A stretch of DNA of 37,832 nucleotides. Origin: Gammaproteobacteria bacterium (GTDB taxonomy: Bacteria; Pseudomonadota; Gammaproteobacteria; DRLM01). The translations under genes were made by a program, and so were the position numbers. Below, one piece after another: positions 25,739 to 33,333 of the stretch. The stretch is from positions 1 through 37,832 of the forward strand of contig CAKKSB010000068.1 in assembly GCA_919903055.1 (NCBI GenBank). The letters are read 5' to 3'. The notes beneath the pieces were generated by a model that ran no database searches, was not told the origin of the DNA, and saw only the letters and a list, made by a program, of their open reading frames with translations. Numbering within the stretch: the first letter of the stretch is position 1; every line of letters begins with the position of its first letter.

Positions 25739-26539
25739 TTACGCGAACACCAGCACGAGCCCAACGATACTCGCAATTGACGCGACGGCAGCAAACAATG
25801 TCCAGCCCCAATGCTCGGTGACAAGCTCTGCAATGGCTTGTGGATGAATGCCGCGAGCCTCCCACCATGAAGCATTGGTCTTGAGGGTTCCATCAAGCGT
25901 ACGACCGAACAGGTTCGCCAAGATGTCCACCTTTCTGAGGGTGGACTGATGCAGTTTCACGAACTCGCCGTTTTCAAAGGCTGCCGCTTCATCTTTTCCA
26001 ACCAAGAAGCTTTTGTCTGTGATTTTGTTGATGTTCACGATGCTTTCAAGGCGGGGGTGGCCAGCGTACCCGACGCCGTAGATGCTGATTAAAGCGCGCG
26101 CCAAATCAATTTTTCGTTCTTCTGGCAGCCTCGAAGGGGGCTGCCCGCCGAGAATCTTGTGTCTGTGCTCTATCGCCTGAAATCCATAATTGATGTCTCT
26201 CATGTTCCAGTGCATCCATGTGCAGAGGCTGTTCCCCTGTAGAAAATCACCAAACTCGTCCAACATTTCCTTTTCTAGTTGGTCGTAGTAGTTGGCTATC
26301 TGGTCTAGGGGAATTTTCTTTAGCTCCGCGACCTTGTGAATGGAGAACGATTCCGTTTGGCCTGAGCCAAGGTTGCGAACCGCGATAGACGTAACTCTGG
26401 GCGTAGATCCCTCTGGGCGGTCGAAGAAGCTTTCACATGAGTAGTGAACGACTACGACATGATCTTTTCGGGCGTCTATGTCATGCAGTCGCCTCAAGGT
26501 TTCCTTTCGGCTTCTCAGTCGTCGCAGCGTGTCCCCCAC
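25739..26539 (-). CDS. Unknown protein with C-terminal membrane helix (probable cassette gene)
   Basis: 266 aa from a GTG at 26539 with AGGAGAGG just upstream. The N-terminal ~110 residues have alternating strands (HVVVVHYSCESFF, VTSIAVRNLGSG, ESFSIHKVAELK) and a helix with WMHWNMRDINYGFQAIEHRH. This order recalls an RNase H-like/DEDD exonuclease fold, but the acidic metal ligands are not clear. A middle helical part includes IDLARALISIYGVGYAGHPR and VKLHQSTLRKVDILANLFGR. The last ~20 residues (WTLFAAVASIASIVGLVLVF) form one membrane helix. I do not recognise a named family. It lies between two attC-like sites on the minus strand with lower GC than the housekeeping genes, which suggests acquisition as a gene cassette; a defence effector is one possibility. 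Confidence 0.8.
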   Translation of the reverse strand: MGDTLRRLRSRKETLRRLHDIDARKDHVVVVHYSCESFFDRPEGSTPRVTSIAVRNLGSGQTESFSIHKVAELKKIPLDQIANYYDQLEKEMLDEFGDFLQGNSLCTWMHWNMRDINYGFQAIEHRHKILGGQPPSRLPEERKIDLARALISIYGVGYAGHPRLESIVNINKITDKSFLVGKDEAAAFENGEFVKLHQSTLRKVDILANLFGRTLDGTLKTNASWWEARGIHPQAIAELVTEHWGWTLFAAVASIASIVGLVLVFA

Positions 26540-26607
26540 AGCCCTCTCCTATGCTTTCCAACTTTATTAGGCACCCCAACAGGCGCTTTTCTTTGCGCCA
26601 ATGTGGC

Positions 26608-26740
26608 GCATAATTCCAAGAGAAAACGGGACAGATTTATTTATGCGGTTGGCCGTTATTTCACCCCAAAAATAAATCTGTCCGTTTTCTTGCGAAGCGT
26701 CCCAGTGAGCGAAGCGAACGACTTGAGCGCCGTGTTATGC
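26608..26740 (-). other. attC-like recombination site carrying a 70-nt insert
   Basis: On the minus strand the site starts 2 nt after the 99-aa gene's stop with GCATAACACGGCGCTCAAGT (R'' then L'') and ends CTTGGAATTATGC (L' then R'). GCATAA pairs with TTATGC and CAAG with CTTG, as in attC hairpins. Without the 70-nt insert at 26621-26690 the site is 63 nt, within the normal attC size range. The orientation is right for a cassette transcribed on the minus strand. Confidence 0.6.
26621..26690. mobile_element. 70-nt inverted-repeat (MITE-like) element inside the attC-like site
   Basis: The 23-nt ends AGAAAACGGGACAGATTTAT (26621 onward) and ATAAATCTGTCCGTTTTCT (to 26690) are inverted repeats with a single-base gap (GGGAC versus GGAC). 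The ~24-nt centre carries no gene. It lies exactly between the L''-side and L'-side of the attC. Similar 'ACGGGACAGATTTATTT' ends are familiar around transposase genes in gammaproteobacteria, but no transposase is present here. Confidence 0.6.
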
Positions 26741-26742
26741 AT

Positions 26743-27042
26743 TTATTCTCGACGACGGATTAATACTGATCCGTCGTATGTTTTCAAGAAAAATTGCTTT
26801 CCTTCTTTATCTTCCCATACAACTTTTTCCCATCCTTCTAATTGAATTCTGCTTTGTAAATTTTTGGATGAGCACCAACTAATTTTGTAGCCTTTGTCTT
26901 CTAAATTTTGTTGCAATCCGGAATCGGAAGGAAATTTTATGTTGACTTCTAGATCTACGAATTCAGCCGGTTCCCAACTAACTCCACCGATTGGAGTATC
27001 TATCCCTCTCAGTGATTTAAGTATCTTCCTTACCCATTTCAC
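26743..27042 (-). CDS. Small unknown protein, probable integron cassette gene
   Basis: 99 aa from a GTG at 27042; AGGAG seven nt upstream is a good ribosome-binding site. It begins MKWVRKILKSLRGIDTPIGG and ends KQFFLKTYDGSVLIRRRE. No signal peptide, membrane helix or known domain is visible; it is Lys/Trp-rich, and its DNA is markedly more AT-rich than the neighbours, a sign of transfer. Its leader is only ~16 nt after one attC-like site (27059-27096). Its stop is 2 nt before the next (26740), so gene plus attC forms a ~300-nt unit of classic cassette architecture. Function is unknown. Confidence 0.75.
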   Translation of the reverse strand: MKWVRKILKSLRGIDTPIGGVSWEPAEFVDLEVNIKFPSDSGLQQNLEDKGYKISWCSSKNLQSRIQLEGWEKVVWEDKEGKQFFLKTYDGSVLIRRRE

Positions 27043-27058
27043 CCCTCAACTCCTTTAT

Positions 27059-27096
27059 GCATAACGTTCAAGGTCCGATTGACCGCAGGGTTGGGC
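27059..27096 (-). other. Short attC-like site between the AbiTii-domain and 99-aa genes
   Basis: On the minus strand, 23 nt after the AbiTii-gene stop: GCCCAAC (R''; fits RYYYAAC) ... GACCTTGAACGTTATGC (L'-R'). The right end matches the recalled consensus CTCVRRCGTTAGSC at 12 of 14 positions. A GGTC/GACC mini-stem lies in the centre. At 38 nt it is shorter than standard attC sites, so it may be degenerate. Confidence 0.55.
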
Positions 27097-27119
27097 GTCA
27101 TCGTGCGCATGAGGCCATG

Positions 27120-28043
27120 CTACTTAAGACCGTAGTATTTGAGTAAAGCCTCTTTAACGACGTCGGATGCGACTGCAACCCCCATCTTCCAAGTGCCGGA
27201 CGCGGCTTTCTTGAGGTTTTCAACGAACCAGGTGCGAACGCGAGGCCCCATTGGTTCGGCGCTGCTATCTGGATTTTCAGATGCCGCGAGACGCGCAAGT
27301 TCTTGAGCATCTTCTTCCGCCATGCCGGACCCTGTTAGAAACTGCGCCAAGCTATTTGCATCATGCGGCGCCACTGCCACTTGAATCGTAGCTCCATCGC
27401 CAGTGGCTGCGATCGACGTGAAGTTTCCGTAGATGATTTGCTGCGCAATTTGCGTAGCTGCTGCAGAACTAGGCGCTGACGGCAAAGCCCCCGGGCCAAT
27501 TGTGACCGCTGCGGCATCCGGAACAGACTTCTCAAGTTCCAGAGTCAGTTCGAGAACGCGACTCCGCACCGCATGGCGTATAGCCGCAAGTGATGAGCGT
27601 GCGATACGCCCAGTTACCGAGTTGCATGCATAGTCCGGATAGACTTTGCCCTGAAGCAGAAGGATGAGGTCGGCAGCGTTTATTCCCAGATCGCCACCTT
27701 TCTCGGCTGTACCTAGTAGATCGTCGACGGCAGCGATGCTCTCACGCATCTCGTACCGCACCCAATGCTCTCCGGCGAATTTCTTAACCAAGTACGGTGA
27801 GATAGGGGCGTTGTTGATCCCAGACCCAAAGGGTCCAGAGAAGCTGGCTGTGTAGGAGACGGTAATGAAACGATAGTCGGGCAACTCGGCATCCCGTGGG
27901 TAGCCCTCTGATTCGTGCCGTACCCAATCGGCGAGTGGCTGACTTCCGATCCGAGCGGCCAAAAGCCGAAGCTTAAGAAGGATCGGACCAAGATCCGATT
28001 CGTCTTGAAGTACCGCAGCTTGGATTTCGTGAAGTAGGCTCAC
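27120..28043 (-). CDS. AbiTii-domain protein (putative abortive-infection/antiphage)
   Basis: 307 aa from a GTG at 28043, chosen because GGGAGC lies just upstream and the family begins MSLLHEIQ; an upstream TTG at 28067 lies inside the preceding repeat. Residues ~1-190 match the AbiTii pattern by eye: SLLHEIQAAVLQDESDLGPI, LRLLAARIGSQPLADWVRHE, SEGYPRDAELPDYRFI and later helices with DLILLLQGKVYPDYACNSVT. AbiTii-type domains occur in phage-resistance proteins. A linker (ALPSAPSSAAATQIAQQIIY) leads to a C-terminal part with ATGDGATIQVAVAPHDANSL and a helical tail (ASDVVKEALLKYYGLK). That arrangement resembles other AbiTii proteins, but its role is uncertain. It is probably the first visible cassette gene of the array. 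Mechanism is not known to me. Confidence 0.82.
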   Translation of the reverse strand: MSLLHEIQAAVLQDESDLGPILLKLRLLAARIGSQPLADWVRHESEGYPRDAELPDYRFITVSYTASFSGPFGSGINNAPISPYLVKKFAGEHWVRYEMRESIAAVDDLLGTAEKGGDLGINAADLILLLQGKVYPDYACNSVTGRIARSSLAAIRHAVRSRVLELTLELEKSVPDAAAVTIGPGALPSAPSSAAATQIAQQIIYGNFTSIAATGDGATIQVAVAPHDANSLAQFLTGSGMAEEDAQELARLAASENPDSSAEPMGPRVRTWFVENLKKAASGTWKMGVAVASDVVKEALLKYYGLK

Positions 28044-28061
28044 ATATGCTCCCTTGATGAC

Positions 28062-28105
28062 GCCCAACTTGAAATAGACATCCTAATTGACGCCTTATAA
28101 TGCGT
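28062..28105 (-). other. Weak attC-like site upstream of the AbiTii-domain gene
   Basis: On the minus strand the segment ends TTCAAGTTGGGC, a perfect GTTRRRY core 18 nt before the AbiTii start, and begins GCATTATAAGGCGTC. The two ends pair poorly, so it is the least convincing of the four sites. The same TTGGGCGTCAT string recurs inverted after the gene (27091-27101 on plus). Confidence 0.3.
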
Positions 28106-28485
28106 CATCCTGTGTTCTTAATTATTTCCCATGACCAAAGTATCTTAATTGCAATAAGCAAATCAATTTTAGAATGTCCTATTTAGCTAGGACTAATAAG
28201 CCAGACAGTTCTCTCGAACCGCGTAATGCCCGTATCCGGCGACACTCCATTCAACTGGGCTTACAGTTTTTTCGTGAAGACGACGCCGACTACAAACCAT
28301 GTTCATCACGCGTGCGCGCGCCGCGCGTTTCACCTAAACCACCACCCAGAAAAGAACCCAAGCCACCAAGCTGTCCGTCGCTCAGGGTTTTTTCCTCGGA
28401 TTAAAGCCGCTCCCCCTCCCTCCCGATAACCGCACCATCGGCGCTGGATGCCGATTGATTGGGATGTCTTGAGGAGTGCGGTTCC
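28106..28485. other. 380-nt spacer between cassette region and protease gene
   Basis: The first 90 nt are AT-rich. After that GC rises and short open frames (28174-28404 and 28226-28429) are compositional, with Pro/Arg/Lys-rich translations and no good ribosome-binding site. No integrase gene or attI site is visible. The spacer must hold the promoter of the protease gene. GAGGAG at 28471-28476 is its likely ribosome-binding site. Confidence 0.5.
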
Positions 28486-31400
28486 ATGGTGCGGGACGTG
28501 AGCATGACTCCGCTACGGCCATGGAGGCCTTTCCACCGGGTAGGGGGAAAGATGCGCGGTTACGCCGCCATCGCAGCGGTATTTTCAATATTAATGGCTG
28601 ACTGGCCGGGTTTCGCCGAGGTGCGGGCCGCGTCGTCGGCGGCTGTCGATTCGGGGGTGCGTTCCCTTACTCAAATCGAATACGCCGGACGTAAGCCGAC
28701 GCCGCTGGCGCGCGGTTTGACGGGCGTGGCCAACGATGCCGCCGCGGTGCAATTCGTCCAAGGCGCGGTCCATCTCGATCCCCGTTATCTGCCGGTCTTG
28801 CGCGGCGACGAAGGCCATGTGCTGCTGCAATTCCGGGGGCCGCTCGACGTGGAACAGCAACGGCGTCTGACCGGACACGGTGTGGCCCTGCTCGAATACA
28901 TTCCTCACAACACGTGGAAGGCGCGGGTGCGCAGCGCGTCGCTGGCGGCCGTGCGCGGTCTGGATTTCGTCCAGGCGGTCGGCTCGATTTATCCGGTCGA
29001 TAAATTGCCGGCGGCGATCCTCGCCGGAGATTTTCATCCCCGCTCGCTCAATGCCGACGGCAGTTTGAGTCTCGAAGTGTATTTCCATCCCGGTGTCGAT
29101 TACGCCCGCGCGGCGGTCTTGCTGGCGGGGATCGGCGCCGCGCCGGTCCAGGCCGATTTTTTGAGCGGCCGGCATCTGACGGTGCGCCTGCCGCAGAATC
29201 GGGTGATCGACCTGTTGGCCCTCGACAGCGTGGCGTGGGTGGAGGATCGCGAGGCGCCCAAGGCCGGTGAAAACGTGGGGGCGGCCGCTTTGTCGCACGT
29301 GGACAGTTTGTGGCGGGCGCCGTTGAATCTCAGCGGCGCCGGCGTGGCGATCGGTATGTGGGATGAGGGTTTGGTGGATGTCAGTCATCCCGACTTGGCG
29401 GGTCATGTGGCTACCGGCGAGGCGGGGCAGGTGGTAGGCCATGCCACCCATGTGGCCGGCACCTTGTCCGGTTCGGGCGCCGGCAATAGCAGCGCGCGGG
29501 GCATGGCGCCCGCCGCCGCGGTGTGGTCCTATGATTACTTCGGCGACCCGGTGGCGGAACACACCGCCGCCCGCAAGGACCGCGGGATCGCGGTGGCTAA
29601 TAATTCCTGGGGTTATCTGGCCGGCTGGCAGTCGAATTATTACAACGACGGGTATTGGGTGTGGTTTGGCGGCGCGGCCAACCGGACTGATCCGGATTTC
29701 GGCGGTTATTCCTCGCTGACCCGCAATTGGGACCGGCTGGTGTACGACACCGAACTGGTGGTGGTGAAGTCGGCGGGGAATGACCGCAGCGAGAGCGGGG
29801 CCGCGGGCCGCGCCCATCGCCACTACGGCGACAGCACGACCTTGTATTACGATCACCACGACGCCGACGGCGATTACCGCAGCATCGGCCAGATCGCCAC
29901 CGCCAAGAACGTCATCACCGTGGGCGCGGTGGATAATGCCGGCGCCATGACCGCGTACAGCGCCTGGGGTCCGACCAACGACGGCCGGCTCAAGCCGGAT
30001 GTGGTGGCCAAGGGCCAGGATGTCTATTCCACTTATCTTGCGAGCGGTTACACCTCATTAAATGGCACCTCGATGGCCACGCCTACCGTCAGCGGCGCCA
30101 TCGCCCTGCTGGTGGAGAGATACCGCAAAGTCACCGGCAGCCTGGCGCCGCCGCCGGCCCATCTGATCCGCGCTTTGGTGGCCAACACCGCCGCCGATCT
30201 CGGCACGCCGGGACCGGATTACGCCTATGGCTGGGGTTTGCTCGATGCGCAGGCCGCCCTCAAGGTAATCGACGCCGACAGCGGCGCCGGCCGCCGTTTC
30301 ATCACCGCCAGCCTGTTGCAGGGCACGGCGCAGCGCTACGATATCGACGTCGCCGCTAATGCCGGGCCTCTCAAAATCAGCCTGGCCTGGACCGATCCGC
30401 CGGGTTCTCCCGGTGCCGCCGCCGCGCTGGTGAATGATTTGGATATCCGGCTGATCGGCCCCGCCGGGACGGTGTACTACCCTTACAGCCTGGCTGGATT
30501 GCGCGACCCCGCCGCGCCGGCCACCGCCCTCGGCCCCAATAGCGTGGATAATCTCGAGCAAGTGCTGGTCGCGTCGCCGCAGGCCGGGCTGTGGCAGGTG
30601 GAGGTCCGCGGCAGTCGAGTGCAGGGTGTGCAATCCTATTCCCTGGTGAACAACCTCGACATGCCGACCGATAAAACCCCGCCCGGTGGCGGTTATGTAG
30701 TCGTCAACCAAGGCGGCGAATACGCCCTCTCGCCTAAAATCATGGTGTTTTTGGCGGGATACGACAATCAGGGCGTGACCGGTTATTATCTGTCGGAAAA
30801 TCCGGCGCGGCCGGGTTTGAGCCAATTCACCGCGGCGGATACGGTGGCCCGCTTAAGCCTCAGCGTGCCGTATACCTTGTCCGCCGGCGACGGCAGTAAG
30901 ACACTTTATCTGTGGTTGCGCGACGCCTCCGGCAACATCAGCGAGGCGGCGTCGGTCACGGTGAAACTGGACACCCAGCCGCCGGATGCGCCCCGGCTCA
31001 GCGTGCAGGCCGGAACGCAAGGCGGACGGCCGCAATGGGAATGGACGCCGGGCAATGGCATGGGCGTTTTCCGCTACAAGCTCAATGACTCGCGTTTAAA
31101 TATCGGTGCCGAGGAAACCCGGAACCTCGCCTTCCTGCCCGGCGCGCCCTTGAGTCCGGGCATGCACATTTTGTACGTGCAGGAGCGGGATGAGGCGGGG
31201 CAGTGGTCGGCCGTGAGTCAAATGAGTATTACGGTCACCGCCCAGGAATGGGATTCGCCGCAACTCGGCGCGGGCGGCGTACCGCTGGCGCCGAGTCTGC
31301 GCGCCTTGACCCCGGTGAACGATCCTTTACCGCGCTGGTTGTGGAATTCGATAAACGGCGGCGGTATTTTCCGGTTACGGCTGAATGAGGCCGATCTCAG

Positions 31401-31974
31401 CGGCGCCGCCGAGACCACCGCGACCGCCTTCCTGCCGCCGGTGAAGTTGGCCGACGGCCTGCACAGGCTTTATATCCAGGAGCGCGGAGTCAGCGGGCTG
31501 TGGTCGCCGGTGATTTCTTTCGCGGTCATGGTGGATACCGCCGCGCCGGTGACCACCGCCAGCATCACACCGGCGGCGTCGACCTCTACTCAGTGGGTGA
31601 GTTTACGTTGCGACGACATCGGCGCCGGCTGCGCGGCCACCTATTACACTTTGGATGGCAGCGTGCCCACGCCCCAATCGCCGCGGTATAACGGCATGAT
31701 TCCGGTGAGCGCCAGCACGACCCTGCGTTTTCTGTCGTTTGACCAGGCGGGCAACGTCGAGCCGGATCGCGTCGAGACCTATCTGGTCAGCGAGCCCGCC
31801 CAGGCCGGCAGCGGCGGGGGTGGCGGCGGCTTACTGACGGAGTTGCTGCTGCTGATTTGTGCTCTGCCGCTGGCCGCCGCGCGGCGCGGGCGGCGGTTTT
31901 ATTGGCTGCGGGTGCTGACCACTTCGAAGCGTTGGCGTTGTTCGCCGCGCAATTGCACGGTGGATTTGAAGTAG
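28486..31974 (+). CDS. Secreted subtilisin-family (S8) serine protease with GlyGly-CTERM-like tail
   Basis: 1162 aa from the ATG at 28486 (GAGGAG 9 nt upstream); ATG 28552 is a plausible alternative start for the signal peptide (YAAIAAVFSILM...VRA). The S8 triad is complete: D293 (IGMWDEGLVDVSHPDLAG), H319 (GHATHVAGTLSGSG) and S529 (NGTSMATPTVSG), with the oxyanion Asn in NNSWG. A C-terminal jelly-roll/P-like domain follows (ISLAWTDPPGSPGA, NDLDIRLIGPAG), then Ig/FN3-like modules in tandem (LYVQERDEAGQWSAV; LYIQERGVSGLWSPV) and a chitobiase-type C-terminal segment (YYTLDGSVPTPQSP). The end is GSGGGGGG, a hydrophobic helix and RRGRR, matching GlyGly-CTERM rhombosortase targets. A further ~24 residues run past the arginines and overlap the opposite gene by 76 nt. 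Confidence 0.9.
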   Translation: MVRDVSMTPLRPWRPFHRVGGKMRGYAAIAAVFSILMADWPGFAEVRAASSAAVDSGVRSLTQIEYAGRKPTPLARGLTGVANDAAAVQFVQGAVHLDPRYLPVLRGDEGHVLLQFRGPLDVEQQRRLTGHGVALLEYIPHNTWKARVRSASLAAVRGLDFVQAVGSIYPVDKLPAAILAGDFHPRSLNADGSLSLEVYFHPGVDYARAAVLLAGIGAAPVQADFLSGRHLTVRLPQNRVIDLLALDSVAWVEDREAPKAGENVGAAALSHVDSLWRAPLNLSGAGVAIGMWDEGLVDVSHPDLAGHVATGEAGQVVGHATHVAGTLSGSGAGNSSARGMAPAAAVWSYDYFGDPVAEHTAARKDRGIAVANNSWGYLAGWQSNYYNDGYWVWFGGAANRTDPDFGGYSSLTRNWDRLVYDTELVVVKSAGNDRSESGAAGRAHRHYGDSTTLYYDHHDADGDYRSIGQIATAKNVITVGAVDNAGAMTAYSAWGPTNDGRLKPDVVAKGQDVYSTYLASGYTSLNGTSMATPTVSGAIALLVERYRKVTGSLAPPPAHLIRALVANTAADLGTPGPDYAYGWGLLDAQAALKVIDADSGAGRRFITASLLQGTAQRYDIDVAANAGPLKISLAWTDPPGSPGAAAALVNDLDIRLIGPAGTVYYPYSLAGLRDPAAPATALGPNSVDNLEQVLVASPQAGLWQVEVRGSRVQGVQSYSLVNNLDMPTDKTPPGGGYVVVNQGGEYALSPKIMVFLAGYDNQGVTGYYLSENPARPGLSQFTAADTVARLSLSVPYTLSAGDGSKTLYLWLRDASGNISEAASVTVKLDTQPPDAPRLSVQAGTQGGRPQWEWTPGNGMGVFRYKLNDSRLNIGAEETRNLAFLPGAPLSPGMHILYVQERDEAGQWSAVSQMSITVTAQEWDSPQLGAGGVPLAPSLRALTPVNDPLPRWLWNSINGGGIFRLRLNEADLSGAAETTATAFLPPVKLADGLHRLYIQERGVSGLWSPVISFAVMVDTAAPVTTASITPAASTSTQWVSLRCDDIGAGCAATYYTLDGSVPTPQSPRYNGMIPVSASTTLRFLSFDQAGNVEPDRVETYLVSEPAQAGSGGGGGGLLTELLLLICALPLAAARRGRRFYWLRVLTTSKRWRCSPRNCTVDLK

Positions 31975-32381
31975 GCCCGCTCGCGGACATCCCGCGCCTG
32001 GCCCGGCGGGATTTTCGGTTTCAGAGTGACGGTGGTTTGATCGACGACCTCGCAGTGCCCGTCGCCCAGGCAGTCTTCGATGGAGATGCGCAGCACCACT
32101 TCCATGAGGGTGTAGTGCGGCGAGTGATTACGCAGACGTCCCGACAGATCTTTCAGGCCGCGCCCCGCTTCCGTTAACCGCATCTCGGCCAATTCGATCT
32201 CGGCGGGCGTGATCCGTTGTTTGGACTGGCCCAGCTCGTGATCTTGATACCAAGCGAAGAAGGCGATGATGCCGACGATGGTCACCAGCGCGACGGGCAG
32301 GGCGCGCCGCAAGTCTTTTTTAGTGATGAGAACGGCGAGAAGGATCACCGTGAAAATCAGCCCGAACAATCCCCAGATCAT
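31899..32381 (-). CDS. Small inner-membrane protein of unknown function
   Basis: 160 aa beginning MIWGLFGLIFTVILLAVLIT, with two closely spaced membrane helices (~4-20 and ~29-44). A soluble part follows with an E/K-rich helix (ITPAEIELAEMRLTEAGRGL) and beta strands (TLMEVVLRISIEDCLGDGHC, TTVTLKPKIPPGQARDVRER) containing a Cys pair that could form a disulfide in the periplasm. It is convergent with the protease gene and overlaps its 3' end by 76 nt. I do not recognise the family. Confidence 0.75.
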   Translation of the reverse strand: MIWGLFGLIFTVILLAVLITKKDLRRALPVALVTIVGIIAFFAWYQDHELGQSKQRITPAEIELAEMRLTEAGRGLKDLSGRLRNHSPHYTLMEVVLRISIEDCLGDGHCEVVDQTTVTLKPKIPPGQARDVRERAYFKSTVQLRGEQRQRFEVVSTRSQ

Positions 32382-32556
32382 GCCGTGTCATTCCTATGTG
32401 GGCGAGGCCGGCGAAGTATACCAGTCTTGGCGTCCCCGCCGGCTAAAGCCGTGGCCAAGCACGAAGCGGTGGTAGGGTTTTACAGGTCGGTGGGTCAGGG
32501 GCGTAGCATATTTGTGGAGGGGTTTACATCGAACCGCGCCGCGGTGTCCGATCACA

Positions 32557-32901
32557 TCAGGCGAGGACGTCCAATCCCCGCGCCGGCCGGGCGCGATTTA
32601 CATCGGATGCCCCGGCATCCCCAGCGCCGCGCCGCTCGCCGCGCCGCCGCTCGCGTTGGGCGCGAGTGTCCAATAACACCGCGCGCCGCGCCCAGCGGCG
32701 GTGTTGATGGCGGCGGTCGGTGCGGCGGCGGTTCGGGCTTTGTTCCACTGGCCGGCTCGCCGCCGAGGCGGGTTCGGCTGGCCGTTCTTCTATGCTGGGC
32801 GTAGCGGTCACCGGCGCGACCGTGCCCGCCGCGCGGGCGGCGTTACTTTCTTGAAGGCGGTGCAATCCGGCATCGTCGCGGGGGATGGGGAGTATCGTCA
32901 T
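32557..32901 (-). CDS. Small arginine-rich protein of unknown function
   Basis: 114 aa from the ATG at 32901, with GAGGTG at Shine-Dalgarno distance (a GTG three codons further upstream is less good). It begins MTILPIPRDDAGLHRLQESN, continues with an Ala/Pro-rich linker, and has an Arg-rich region (NRRRTDRRHQHRRWARRAVL, LDTRAQRERRRGERRG). No membrane segment or enzyme motif is visible. The strongly basic, low-complexity body could bind nucleic acid or be disordered. Composition makes overprediction possible, but the start context is convincing. Confidence 0.55.
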   Translation of the reverse strand: MTILPIPRDDAGLHRLQESNAARAAGTVAPVTATPSIEERPAEPASAASRPVEQSPNRRRTDRRHQHRRWARRAVLLDTRAQRERRRGERRGAGDAGASDVNRARPARGLDVLA

Positions 32902-33333
32902 GGAAATCACCTCGCATTACAGACTATCTACCTATCAAATCGGCCGGGGGTCCGTCAACTGGGGATGAACGGTCTCGGATTTAAAGAAGTCTCAAGAGAA
33001 CGCGGCGGAGCCCCCGCCGAGCCGGTAACTTACAATGGGGTAGCCTCACCTTGGGAGGTTTATTGTAGTATTCATGGGTCGATTTGAAGCATGTTTAAAA
33101 TCCCCGCGCAGCTACCGCCAGTCCGGGAAAGGGAAGTTGATCAAGACAGGTTCTCCTGCTTCGGCCGGCACGGATGGTCTCTCCGCATGCAATCGGAATT
33201 TACCGAGATCAGCAGCGAGTACGTGCCGGTGGCCGCGCGCTACTTCAGCGTAAGCCAATGTAGCCGATAAGGAAATAGCTTTGCCCGTATCTGCCGTTCG
33301 GCTGCGCGCGGGCCACAAAAAGGAGGCGTGTTG
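32902..33333. other. 432-nt spacer; possible short open frame 33091-33270
   Basis: No clear gene. A 59-codon plus-strand frame at 33091-33270 (MFKIPAQLPPVREREVDQDR ... SSEYVPVAARYFSVSQCSR) reads more like protein than its neighbours, but it lacks a strong ribosome-binding site and a recognisable family; it may be a gene remnant. The end of the spacer carries AGGAGG (33321-33326), the ribosome-binding site of the next gene. Confidence 0.35.

Noticed and set aside
24865-25896. A single 343-aa transposase
   Set aside because: RAYT similarity begins at ATG 25416; upstream residues belong to a separate truncated gene, a REP element and an attC remnant that happen to stay in frame.
28174-28429. 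Short plus-strand frames between the cassette region and the protease gene
   Set aside because: Pro/Arg-rich translations, no ribosome-binding site, overlapping in two frames; compositional artefact more likely than a gene.
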